A stretch of 64,000 nt of DNA, from assembly GCA_003512955.1 (NCBI GenBank), contig DOTG01000038.1, positions 310,001 through 374,000 of the forward strand, written 5' to 3'. Source of the stretch: Marinilabiliales bacterium (lineage in GTDB: Bacteria; Bacteroidota; Bacteroidia; Bacteroidales; SZUA-534). The position numbers and the translations under genes are program-made. This document shows positions 9,130 through 17,670 of this stretch, one piece after another. Position 1 is the first letter of the stretch. Each line of letters begins with the position of its first letter. The notes beneath the pieces were generated by a model, which had not been told where the DNA came from, ran no database searches, and saw only the letters and a program-made list of their open reading frames with translations.

Positions 9130-10256
9130 GTATTCCGTTGCCGATTTAACGAGTTTGAAATTATGAAAAATAAATAGATCATTGGCAAAATTAGATCAAA
9201 TATTGGAGACCACAACCAAAACCCCTTTTCATCGAATTTGTTCATGTTCAATTTTAGTATCGTCAATTGAACCAACATCCTAAAAACAAAGAATCCCAGC
9301 AAAATCCATGGATTCCATTTCACGATCAGCAGAAAAATAATCCCTGCATAAAAAAGCATCCGGGTAAAGGTTTCGAGGCCAAGCAACCATTTGTCGCCCA
9401 CTTTATAATGTGGTGCAGTTGTTAAATGACGTTTCTTTTGCTGAGCCCATAAAGAAAACGAGCTTTGAGGGATTGAGCGGGTAAAGCTCTCTTTTGCCAA
9501 GCACACAGCGGTATTTGCGCCCGTGGCATTTTCATTGATAAAGAGATCGTCGTCGCCCGATTTCAGTTTGTAATGGCTGGAAAAACCTTTGCCCCCGAAA
9601 AACAACGATTTATTGTATGAAAGGTTTCTGCCCACTCCCATGTAAGGCCGTTTAATTATGGCCGATCCAAGATATTGCATGGCAATAAACAGGGTATCGA
9701 ACCGGATCAGCTTGTTCAAAAAGCCCGGTTTGGTTAAATAGCCACCATAACCCAGGACAATCAGTTTTTTGTGGGAATATGATTTTCCTATTTCTTTCAA
9801 CCACTGATCCGATGCGGGATAACAATCGGCATCGGTGAGGACCAGCCGTTCGTATTTGGCTGCTTTCATTCCAATGGTTAAAGCCAGTTTTTTCCCATGC
9901 GAGAACTTGTTGTCTTGCTCGATGGTGGTTGAACGAAGGTTCCGATATTTCAATTTCAACTCGGCCAACAGCATTTCGGTATCGTCGCCGGAACAATCAT
10001 TTACCACTATCACCTCAAAATCAGGGTAATCCTGTTCTAAAACTTTGGGTAAATGTATGGCCAAATTCTCAGCTTCATTACGGGCACAGATAATTACAGA
10101 AATGGGTTCCAGCGATTCTGAAACTTCATTAGGCTCCCAAACCGGAACCTTTAAATAAATGAACAAATAGTAAATTAACTGAACCAATAAAGCCACGGTG
10201 AGTACCGACAGCCCAATCCATTGGGCAGTAGTTAGGTTAAAAAAAATATCTTGCAC
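9120..10256 (-). CDS. Membrane glycosyltransferase, family 2
   Basis: An inner-membrane glycosyltransferase with one N-terminal helix (about residues 10-32), a GT-A catalytic domain and two C-terminal helices. GT2 motifs are present: VIICARNEAENL, the VNDCSGDD segment, the DxD-like TDADCYPA and SGDDDLF, and a QQKKRHL segment in place of the QxxRW motif. The substrate is unknown; envelope glycan or lipid glycosylation is likely. The longest frame starts with TTG at 10292, but that region looks like a promoter (TATACTTG on the minus strand), so the GTG at 10256 is preferred. It overlaps the sigma factor gene by 10 bp. Confidence 0.88.
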   Translation of the reverse strand: MQDIFFNLTTAQWIGLSVLTVALLVQLIYYLFIYLKVPVWEPNEVSESLEPISVIICARNEAENLAIHLPKVLEQDYPDFEVIVVNDCSGDDTEMLLAELKLKYRNLRSTTIEQDNKFSHGKKLALTIGMKAAKYERLVLTDADCYPASDQWLKEIGKSYSHKKLIVLGYGGYLTKPGFLNKLIRFDTLFIAMQYLGSAIIKRPYMGVGRNLSYNKSLFFGGKGFSSHYKLKSGDDDLFINENATGANTAVCLAKESFTRSIPQSSFSLWAQQKKRHLTTAPHYKVGDKWLLGLETFTRMLFYAGIIFLLIVKWNPWILLGFFVFRMLVQLTILKLNMNKFDEKGFWLWSPIFDLILPMIYLFFIISNSLNRQRNTWN

Positions 10257-10480
10257 AAAATCTGATTTAAAAATAATGTGCAAGTATAGCAAATTTTAAA
10301 CCTACCTGTTTGAATGGCAGAAAGCTTTTTTTTAAAATCGGTATTAATTAATCCGGTTTCAGAAACTATGAAACATCTATTATTTTGCTGATAATCTGGA
10401 TATAACCAAATTATCATGATTTAAAATCTGACTGTTTATCAATGTGTAGCATACGAAAACCAGTAATTAAGGAATTTCAT

Positions 10481-10488
10481 TATCTTTG
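10481..10488 (+). promoter_or_regulatory. -7 box upstream of tgt
   Basis: TATCTTTG exactly matches TAnnTTTG and lies 19 bp upstream of the ATG at 10508, giving a very short leader. It shows that the in-frame ATG at 10442 is upstream of the promoter and is not the start. Confidence 0.6.
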
Positions 10489-10507
10489 CAGCCCCAATTC
10501 TAAATAT

Positions 10508-11638
10508 ATGAAATTCAAGCTTTTAAAAACAGATACAAAAACCAACGCCCGGTTGGGAGTCATCACTACCGAGCACGGGCAAATACAAACCCCCATCTTT
10601 ATGCCCGTCGGAACTGTTGGTTCGATAAAAGGGGTGCATCAGTTGGAGGTAAAAAATGATATTAAAGCCCAAATCATCCTTGGAAATACGTACCACCTAT
10701 ATCTTCGTCCTGGAATTGAATTATTGAAACAAGCCGGAGGGTTACATAAATTTATGAATTGGGATTTACCCATATTGACTGACAGTGGAGGCTACCAGGT
10801 TTTTTCACTTTCCGACAACCGCAAATTGACCAAAGAAGGAGCTAAATTCAGTTCCCATATTGATGGCTCCAAACATATTTTCACTCCGGAGAACGTTGTG
10901 GATATCCAACGTGTCATTGGAGCAGACATTATGATGGCTTTTGATGAATGCCCACCGGGAACTGCCGATTACAAATATGCCAGCCATTCCCTTGACTTAA
11001 CCATGCAATGGCTAAAACGGGGACTGAAACGGTTCGATGAAACTGAACCCTTGTATGGCCACAGTCAAACATTTTTCCCGATTGTGCAAGGTGGAACCTA
11101 TTCCGATTTACGGAAAAAAGCTGCCAACATGATTGCCGAACTGCAACGCGAAGGAAATGCCATTGGCGGGCTTTCAGTGGGTGAGCCTACCGAAGTAATG
11201 TATGAAATGACCGAAGTGGTGAATGCCATCCTACCTGCCGACAAACCCCGCTATTTAATGGGTGTAGGGACACCTGTGAATATTCTGGAAGGAATCAGCC
11301 GGGGCGTTGACATGTTCGATTGTGTAATGCCCACACGGAACGGGCGCAACGGGATGTTGTTTACCAGCGGAGGAATCATCAACATTAAAAACAAGAAATG
11401 GGAGAACGATTTTTCTGCCATCGATCCAAAGGGGACTTCCTATGTGGATAGCTACTATTCAAAAGCATATCTGCGGCATCTATTTGTGGCAAAAGAATTG
11501 CTTGGCCCTCAAGTTGCCAGCATCCATAACCTGGCTTTTTATTTATGGCTGGTGAACGAGGCACGTACTAAAATTGAGGATGGCTCGTTCTCAGAATGGA
11601 AAGATGGAATGGTAAAAAAATTATCGTCCCGATTGTAA
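10508..11638 (+). CDS. tgt: tRNA-guanine transglycosylase (lacks zinc cysteines)
   Basis: Exchanges guanine-34 for a queuine precursor in tRNAs with GUN anticodons. 376 residues from the ATG at 10508. Family motifs are clear: DSGGYQVFSL (active-site Asp), FDECPPG, GGLSVGEP and the PRYLMGVGTP segment followed by FDCVMPTRNGRNG, whose Asp is the catalytic nucleophile. The usual CxCxxC zinc motif is replaced: at residues 309-314 the three cysteine positions are Gly309, Ser311 and Asp314, while the later IHN histidine remains. I believe this is common in Bacteroidota. lptG follows 35 bp downstream, a frequent pairing in the phylum. Confidence 0.95.
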   Translation: MKFKLLKTDTKTNARLGVITTEHGQIQTPIFMPVGTVGSIKGVHQLEVKNDIKAQIILGNTYHLYLRPGIELLKQAGGLHKFMNWDLPILTDSGGYQVFSLSDNRKLTKEGAKFSSHIDGSKHIFTPENVVDIQRVIGADIMMAFDECPPGTADYKYASHSLDLTMQWLKRGLKRFDETEPLYGHSQTFFPIVQGGTYSDLRKKAANMIAELQREGNAIGGLSVGEPTEVMYEMTEVVNAILPADKPRYLMGVGTPVNILEGISRGVDMFDCVMPTRNGRNGMLFTSGGIINIKNKKWENDFSAIDPKGTSYVDSYYSKAYLRHLFVAKELLGPQVASIHNLAFYLWLVNEARTKIEDGSFSEWKDGMVKKLSSRL

Positions 11639-11673
11639 AATAGTTTTAATTTTGGCGCAAAAGAGACATCACT

Positions 11674-12753
11674 TTGAAGAAACTCGACCTCTATATCATT
11701 AAAAAATTCCTCGGAACTTTTTTTTACTCCTTAATGCTGATCATCGTTATTGTGGTTATTTTCGATGTTTCGGAAAAAATTGACGATTTTTTAGAGAAAG
11801 AGGCCCCCATCCGCGCTATCGTGGTAGATTATTACCTGAATTTTGTCCCCTACTTTGCAAATCTTTTTTCGGCGCTGTTTACCTTTATATCGGTTATCTT
11901 TTTTACATCAAAACTGGCAGGAAATTCCGAAATTATTGCCATCCTGAGCAGTGGGGTCAGCTATCGAAGGCTGATGTTCCCCTATTTTGTTTCTGCATTT
12001 ATTTTAACAATTTTTTCGTTTGTACTCATCAACTGGATTATTCCCCCCGCGAATCAAAAAAGGCTCGAATTCGAAGAAAAATACATTAAAGTACGGTACC
12101 GGAACGACGATAGGAACATCCACCGACAGATGCTTCCCGGGGTTTTTATTTATATGGAAACGTATAACAACACCTACGATATTGGGTATAAATTCTCGAT
12201 GGAGAAATTTGAAGACGGGGAACTACGTTCAAAATTACTTTCGGATTATATCCAGTGGGATACCACTCTCAACAAATGGAAAATTACCAACTATAAAATC
12301 CGTACACTTTACCCCGACGGAAAGGAAAAAATTGAAACCGGGAAACGCATCGATACCACGTTAAATATCTCCCCTACCGATTTCAGTCGTAGGATAAATG
12401 TGGTAGAAGCAATGAACTATAAGGAACTGAATGAGTTTATTGCACAGGAAAAAAGAGTAGGTTCCGATAATGTCACCCTTTGGCAAATCGAAAAACACAA
12501 ACGCTTCGCGTACCCCTTCTCCACCATGATTTTGACACTTATCGGAGTTTGTATTTCGTCGCGGAAAACCAGGGGCGGTATCGGATTGAACATTGGAATC
12601 GGTATCTTTTTAGCCTTTTCGTACATCATGTTTATGCAAGTCTCCACTGTTTTAGCCACCAATGCCAGCATGAATCCCATTGTAGCAGTGTGGACCCCCA
12701 ACCTGGTTTACCTAATTATTGGATTGTTTCTTTACAGCAAAGCATCGCGGTAA
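11674..12753 (+). CDS. lptG: LptF/LptG-family permease (TTG start)
   Basis: Permease subunit of the LPS-transporting LptB2FG ABC transporter in the inner membrane. 359 residues: MKKLDLYIIKKFLGTFFYSL is the classic YjgP/YjgQ N-terminus, with hydrophobic helices at about 14-34, 55-80 and 100-120, a periplasmic beta-jellyroll domain (about 130-270) and three C-terminal helices (about 277-355). The start codon is TTG; no in-frame ATG gives the conserved N-terminus. It sits 35 bp downstream of tgt in the same direction. F versus G identity is not certain. Confidence 0.92.
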   Translation: MKKLDLYIIKKFLGTFFYSLMLIIVIVVIFDVSEKIDDFLEKEAPIRAIVVDYYLNFVPYFANLFSALFTFISVIFFTSKLAGNSEIIAILSSGVSYRRLMFPYFVSAFILTIFSFVLINWIIPPANQKRLEFEEKYIKVRYRNDDRNIHRQMLPGVFIYMETYNNTYDIGYKFSMEKFEDGELRSKLLSDYIQWDTTLNKWKITNYKIRTLYPDGKEKIETGKRIDTTLNISPTDFSRRINVVEAMNYKELNEFIAQEKRVGSDNVTLWQIEKHKRFAYPFSTMILTLIGVCISSRKTRGGIGLNIGIGIFLAFSYIMFMQVSTVLATNASMNPIVAVWTPNLVYLIIGLFLYSKASR

Positions 12754-13054
12754 AACCCAGCTTTTTCAAACGCTTTTGTTTTCATTGCCTTACTAAAGCA
12801 TCATTTGCCCCATTTCGAAATTAAGTGCTTAATTTTTCGAAATCTACAACTACCTATTTAACCGGAAAACATGGCGTCCGGCTTTGGCAGATAGTCATTT
12901 TTTTAGAAATAAACAAAGGCAAATATCAGATTTGCCCAAAAGCTCAATAAGTAAAAATTACGTAACTTGCACCGCTTTATTACACAAAAAACCAGATGAT
13001 GTGCAAAACCATTTAACGTATTAAAGCAAAGATGTTTAATCTAAATGATTTATT

Positions 13055-14599
13055 ATGTCGTTAAAACAGAAAACACGTGAACTCTTGAAAAAGAGAGAGC
13101 AGGTTCAGATGGGCGGCGGCGAGCAAGCCATTGAAAAGCAAAAAGCCACCGGTAAGCTAACTGCCCGCGAACGCATCTTGTCTCTACTCGACAAAGATTC
13201 TTTTCATGAGTATGATTTGTTTGTGGAGCATGAAGGACGCGATTTTGGAATGGATTCAAAAGTTCTTCATGGAGACGGTGTAATTACAGGAACAGGAACC
13301 ATTTATGGGGCTCCTATCTGTATTTACGCGCAAGATTTTACCGTGGCTGGCGGATCGCTTGGATACATGCACGCCCGTAAAATAACCAAAATCATGGATC
13401 ACGCTTTAAAGATGCGCGTTCCTCTTATCGGAATCAACGACTCCGGTGGAGCCCGCATTCAGGAAGGTGTAAACTCCCTGGCAGGATATGGCGAGATTTT
13501 CTTCCGCAACACCCTGTCGTCGGGTGTAATTCCTCAAATTTCCGTAATCCTTGGTCCATGTGCCGGGGGCGCTGTATATTCCCCAGCTTTGACTGACTTT
13601 GTTTTTGTGGTCGAAAATATTTCAAAAATGTTTATTACCGGGCCTGAAGTTATTAAAACGGTATTAGGCGAAGAAATTTCGATGGAAGAACTTGGTGGAG
13701 CAAGAGTACACAGTGAAATTACAGGCAATGCCCACTTCTTTGCAAAAAGCGAGCAGGAATGTTTTGATCAGATTAAAAAGTTAATCACCTTCATTCCATG
13801 GAATAATGGTCAAAAAGCCCGCCCGTTCCCGCCCAAAGAGCCCAAATCGGAATTCGATATTGACCAAATTGTCCCTAGCGACGCCTCACAACCTTACGAT
13901 GTACGCGATGTAATTAAAGCTATTGCCGACGATTCCGACTTTTTTGAAGTACAATCCGATTTTGCACGGAACATTGTGATTGGTTTTGGACGCATCAATG
14001 GTGAAACTGTTGGTTTTGTAGCCAATCAACCTTTGGTTTTGGCCGGTGTGCTCGATTGCGACAGTTCCGACAAGGCTGCCCGTTTTATCCGCTACTGCGA
14101 TGCCTTTAACGTTCCGTTAGTAACCTTGGAAGACCTTCCCGGATATTTGCCAGGTGTGGATCAAGAACATGCAGGAGTTATCCGTCATGGGGCTAAAATT
14201 TTGTATGCTTTCAGCGAAGCTACCGTTCCAAAAATTACGGTCATTCTCCGTAAAGCTTACGGTGGGGGTTATATTGCCATGAATTCGCGTCACCTGCGTG
14301 CCGACTTTGTATTTGCATGGCCAAGTGCCGAAATTGCAGTAATGGGGCCTGAAGGTGCTGCCAACATCATCTTCCGAAAGGAAATTATGGAGGCTGAAAA
14401 TCCTGAAGAAATGCGGAAAATTAAGGTGGAAGAGTACAAGGAAAAATTCACCAACCCTTACGTGGCTGCTGCCAAAGGGTACATTGATACAGTAATTGAA
14501 CCTTCTGAAACCCGTAAACTTTTGATCCACGCCATTGAAGTTTCTAAAAACAAAAACGATGGCCGTCCAAAGAAAAAACACGGGATTCCTCCATTTTAG
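13055..14599 (+). CDS. Acyl-CoA carboxyltransferase subunit (propionyl/methylmalonyl-CoA type)
   Basis: The carboxyltransferase subunit of a biotin-dependent acyl-CoA carboxylase or of methylmalonyl-CoA decarboxylase. 514 residues with paired crotonase-like halves; oxyanion-hole regions are INDSGGARIQEG (N-half) and RKAYGGGYIAMNSR (C-half), with the GPCAGGAVYSPAL and PGYLPGVDQEHAGVIRHGAK segments typical of PccB/MmdA. It is followed 12 bp later by a biotin carrier gene. No biotin carboxylase and no membrane decarboxylase subunits are adjacent, so carboxylase and decarboxylase roles cannot be separated here. Confidence 0.93.
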   Translation: MSLKQKTRELLKKREQVQMGGGEQAIEKQKATGKLTARERILSLLDKDSFHEYDLFVEHEGRDFGMDSKVLHGDGVITGTGTIYGAPICIYAQDFTVAGGSLGYMHARKITKIMDHALKMRVPLIGINDSGGARIQEGVNSLAGYGEIFFRNTLSSGVIPQISVILGPCAGGAVYSPALTDFVFVVENISKMFITGPEVIKTVLGEEISMEELGGARVHSEITGNAHFFAKSEQECFDQIKKLITFIPWNNGQKARPFPPKEPKSEFDIDQIVPSDASQPYDVRDVIKAIADDSDFFEVQSDFARNIVIGFGRINGETVGFVANQPLVLAGVLDCDSSDKAARFIRYCDAFNVPLVTLEDLPGYLPGVDQEHAGVIRHGAKILYAFSEATVPKITVILRKAYGGGYIAMNSRHLRADFVFAWPSAEIAVMGPEGAANIIFRKEIMEAENPEEMRKIKVEEYKEKFTNPYVAAAKGYIDTVIEPSETRKLLIHAIEVSKNKNDGRPKKKHGIPPF

Positions 14600-14611
14600 C
14601 CGCAGGTATTT

Positions 14612-14929
14612 ATGGAAAAGAAAACCAAATACGAAACGCTTTGCATTGGGGGAACCCAGTACAAAACTACTTTAACAGAAAAATTCAAGAACCGGAAAAA
14701 CTGGGAAGCTCCAAATATCAAGATGGTGAAGGCCTATATTCCAGGAAACATCCCAAAAATTTTTGTTAAAGAAGGCCAAAAAGTAAAAGAAGGTACCAAA
14801 CTACTTATTTTGGAAGCGATGAAAATGAAAAATATCGTCGAAGCTCCTGTCAGTGGGGTGATTAAAGCTATTCATGTTCAAGAAGGGATACGGGTTCCCA
14901 AACAACATCTCCTGATTGAAATAGAATAA
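14612..14929 (+). CDS. Biotin carboxyl carrier protein
   Basis: 105 residues. The biotinyl/lipoyl domain occupies about residues 35-105 with the biotinylation motif EAMKMKN, in which Lys71 would be the modified residue. The N-terminal ~30 residues are basic and resemble the leader seen on small carriers that pair with PccB/MmdA-type carboxyltransferases. It starts 12 bp after the carboxyltransferase stop, so the two form an operon that ends at the strong terminator at 14951-14987. Confidence 0.93.
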   Translation: MEKKTKYETLCIGGTQYKTTLTEKFKNRKNWEAPNIKMVKAYIPGNIPKIFVKEGQKVKEGTKLLILEAMKMKNIVEAPVSGVIKAIHVQEGIRVPKQHLLIEIE

Positions 14930-14950
14930 GTTTTATCTGTAAAATATTGA

Positions 14951-14987
14951 AACCGCAATGTTAAGTTTTTAGCATTGCGGTTTTTTT
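14951..14987 (+). terminator. Rho-independent terminator after the biotin carrier gene
   Basis: Perfect 10-bp stem AACCGCAATG / CATTGCGGTT (14951-14960 with 14973-14982), a 12-nt loop and then a T7 run. It ends the carboxyltransferase-carrier operon and faces the convergent ispE. Confidence 0.9.
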
Positions 14988-15026
14988 ATTCATTGACAGA
15001 ATGAACAAAAAGCATTTTTTAATCTG

Positions 15027-15851
15027 TTACAGCCTCGAAAACCATTTAAAATAGGAAGGCGGAAAGGCTTTTGAAATTTCTGGTTCCGAAGAAAAAATAC
15101 CATAACTGGCGGCACCGCTCCCTGACAGCGACGCGTACAACGCCCCCAAGGCAAACAACTTGTCTTTTACCCCTCCTATCTCAGGCTTTTGCTCATAAAC
15201 TGAGGGTTCAAAATCGTTCACAATCCGATTTTTCCATTCATGCATAGAATCAGTTATACATTTCTCAAGCCGAAAATCTGGCGCTTTTGGCTTTACCCGT
15301 GCATACGCCTCCTTGGTGCTAATGCCCAACGGAGGAATCACAACTGCCAGCCAATATGCCGACAAATCAAGCGGAACAGGCACCAATAGTTCGCCCCGCC
15401 CAGAAGCTATGGCCGGAATGTTTTTAATAAAAAAAGGACAATCGCTGCCTAACTGTGCCGCAAATGCTTCCAATTGAATATCGCTTAAGTGCAACTGAAA
15501 TAATTGATTCAAGCCTTTAAGCATAAAGGCCCCATCAGCAGAACCTCCGCCCATTCCTGCACCAAACGGTATTGTTTTATGAAGGTGTATGTCAATGGCT
15601 GGCAACTGAAATTGCTTATCCAGCAGCTGATAAGCTTTAATTACTAAATTATCCTCTGGGTTTCCATCAATTTTCAGGCCGGTGGCTGTGAACCTGGTTT
15701 TGGTTTCCAATGATCCGTCCCATCGGTGAAGGGTCAGGATATCTGTCAATCTAATGGGAACCATCACTGTTTCAATGTTATGGAAACCATCGGGCCGCTT
15801 ATTGATAATGTTTAATCCTATATTTATTTTTGCATTTGGGAAGAGTATCAT
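15027..15851 (-). CDS. ispE: 4-diphosphocytidyl-2-C-methyl-D-erythritol kinase
   Basis: Phosphorylates CDP-methylerythritol in the MEP pathway of isoprenoid synthesis, so this organism uses MEP. 274 residues, GHMP kinase fold: N-terminal FPNAKINIGLNI, ATP-binding motif PFGAGMGGGSADGA at residues 95-108, and C-terminal SGSGAASYGIF (GHMP motif 3). Single gene, convergent with the carboxyltransferase operon and divergent from dnaB. Its product ultimately feeds UppS, also encoded in this window. Confidence 0.95.
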   Translation of the reverse strand: MILFPNAKINIGLNIINKRPDGFHNIETVMVPIRLTDILTLHRWDGSLETKTRFTATGLKIDGNPEDNLVIKAYQLLDKQFQLPAIDIHLHKTIPFGAGMGGGSADGAFMLKGLNQLFQLHLSDIQLEAFAAQLGSDCPFFIKNIPAIASGRGELLVPVPLDLSAYWLAVVIPPLGISTKEAYARVKPKAPDFRLEKCITDSMHEWKNRIVNDFEPSVYEQKPEIGGVKDKLFALGALYASLSGSGAASYGIFSSEPEISKAFPPSYFKWFSRL

Positions 15852-15952
15852 CGTTTTTTATCAACAAAAATAATTTTTTTTTGGTTCATAACCTGTGTGT
15901 TATTTTTTTATAAATAACTATGAAAGCATCGTTCATAGGTTTCTTCTTTTTC

Positions 15953-15960
15953 TAACTTTG
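15953..15960 (+). promoter_or_regulatory. -7 box upstream of dnaB
   Basis: TAACTTTG matches TAnnTTTG, 25 bp before the dnaB ATG at 15986. A clear -33 element was not identified. Confidence 0.5.
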
Positions 15961-15985
15961 TTCTCCTTTAAAAAAAACATGCGCC

Positions 15986-17539
15986 ATGGCTGAAAGAAAA
16001 TATAGTTCCAACAAAAATAATTCCAACCAAAACGCCGCTGATTTTGGAAAAATCCCTCCCCAAGTAGTTGAATTTGAAGAAGCTGTACTCGGGGCCCTGA
16101 TGCTTGAAAAAGATGCGGTACATACCGTTATCGATATTTTAAAGCCTGATTGTTTTTATAACGATGCCCATGGGAAAATTTTTCAGGCCATTTTGAATCT
16201 TTCACTCGAACACAAACCCATCGACATCCATACCGTTAGCCAGCAGCTCAAGATCAATGGGGATATTGAGGCAGTTGGCGGTTCATTTTATTTGGCACAA
16301 ATAACCAACAAAGTGGCTTCAACCGCCCACCTGGAATACCATGCCCGGATTATTGCCCAAAAATATATTCAACGTGAATTAATAAGGGTTGGTGCAAATA
16401 TCCAAACCCGGGCTTTTGAAGAATCCGATGATGTTTCCGACATGCTGGATCAGGCAGAACGCGACTTGTTTAACATTGCCGAAGGGAACATCAAACGCGA
16501 GGTTTCCAGAATCGATTCCGTCATCAGGGAGGCCATTCATCAGATTGAAGAGGCGGGGAAACGCCCCGATGGATTAAGCGGCGTCCCCAGCGGATTCACC
16601 GAACTCGACCGCATTACCTCGGGGTGGCAGGCTTCCGATTTGGTTATTATTGCCGCCCGCCCGGCGATGGGGAAAACCGCGTTTGTACTTTCCATGGCCC
16701 GTAACACGGCCGTTGATCACAAACGCCCTGTAGCCGTTTTTTCACTTGAAATGTCAAGCATTCAGTTGGTTAACCGATTAATTTCCAGCGAATCCGAATT
16801 AGCCAGCGACAAAATCAAAAACGGCAAACTCCAGCCTTACGAATGGGCCCAACTCGAAACTAAAATCAGGAACCTTGAAGACGCACCCATGTATATTGAT
16901 GACACCCCGGCCCTTTCCATCTTTGAATTACGGGCAAAGTTACGTCGCCTGGTGATGCAGCATAAAATTGAACTGGTTATCATTGACTACCTTCAGTTAA
17001 TGACAGCAGGGGTTCAGGCATCACGCGAGCAAGAAGTAAGTTCCATTTCGCGTTCGCTAAAAGCCATTGCCAAAGAATTGAATGTACCCATCATTGCACT
17101 ATCACAGTTGAACCGCTCAGTTGAAATGCGGGCTGGCGACAAACGCCCACAGTTATCGGACTTACGTGAATCGGGCGCAATTGAACAAGATGCCGACATG
17201 GTTTTGTTTATTCACCGTCCCGAATATTTTGGCATTACCGAAGATACGCTTGGCAATTCGTTAATTGGGCTAGCCGAGATTATTGTGGCCAAGCACAGGA
17301 ACGGTGCTACCGGTGATGTCCGGTTGAAATTTAAGAAAGAATTTACCCGGTTTACCGATCTTGAGGAAACCTTTGCCATTGGCGATTCGGGAAGCAACGG
17401 CGTGACCTTTGCATCAAAAATGAACGAAGAAGTTGAACCTGCTTCAAGGGTTGCTTCTGTTCCTGTCAATACCGGATTCGACAGTGGGGTTTTTAATGTC
17501 AACAGCCAATTCGAAGAGGCCGGGGAACCTCCTTTTTAG
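15986..17539 (+). CDS. dnaB: Replicative DNA helicase
   Basis: Hexameric helicase that unwinds DNA at the replication fork and recruits primase. 517 residues: N-terminal DnaB domain (about residues 22-125, PPQVVEFEEAVLGALM), linker, then the RecA-like C-terminal domain with Walker A ARPAMGKTAF (residues 224-233), Walker B region LVIIDYLQLM, SREQEVSSISRSLK and DLRESGAIEQDAD. The C-terminal ~50 residues are a low-complexity tail. No intein is present. Monocistronic, with its own promoter-like box. Confidence 0.97.
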   Translation: MAERKYSSNKNNSNQNAADFGKIPPQVVEFEEAVLGALMLEKDAVHTVIDILKPDCFYNDAHGKIFQAILNLSLEHKPIDIHTVSQQLKINGDIEAVGGSFYLAQITNKVASTAHLEYHARIIAQKYIQRELIRVGANIQTRAFEESDDVSDMLDQAERDLFNIAEGNIKREVSRIDSVIREAIHQIEEAGKRPDGLSGVPSGFTELDRITSGWQASDLVIIAARPAMGKTAFVLSMARNTAVDHKRPVAVFSLEMSSIQLVNRLISSESELASDKIKNGKLQPYEWAQLETKIRNLEDAPMYIDDTPALSIFELRAKLRRLVMQHKIELVIIDYLQLMTAGVQASREQEVSSISRSLKAIAKELNVPIIALSQLNRSVEMRAGDKRPQLSDLRESGAIEQDADMVLFIHRPEYFGITEDTLGNSLIGLAEIIVAKHRNGATGDVRLKFKKEFTRFTDLEETFAIGDSGSNGVTFASKMNEEVEPASRVASVPVNTGFDSGVFNVNSQFEEAGEPPF

Positions 17540-17670
17540 CAAGTTGCACAAGAAACAAACCACCGGTTTTAAGTGTTTGATTTATATCGGCTTCTCATAG
17601 AAAGATTTATTCTCTTTGATTATTGATTTAAACACACATAAAAACTATCAAAACATAGATACTTAACTCC

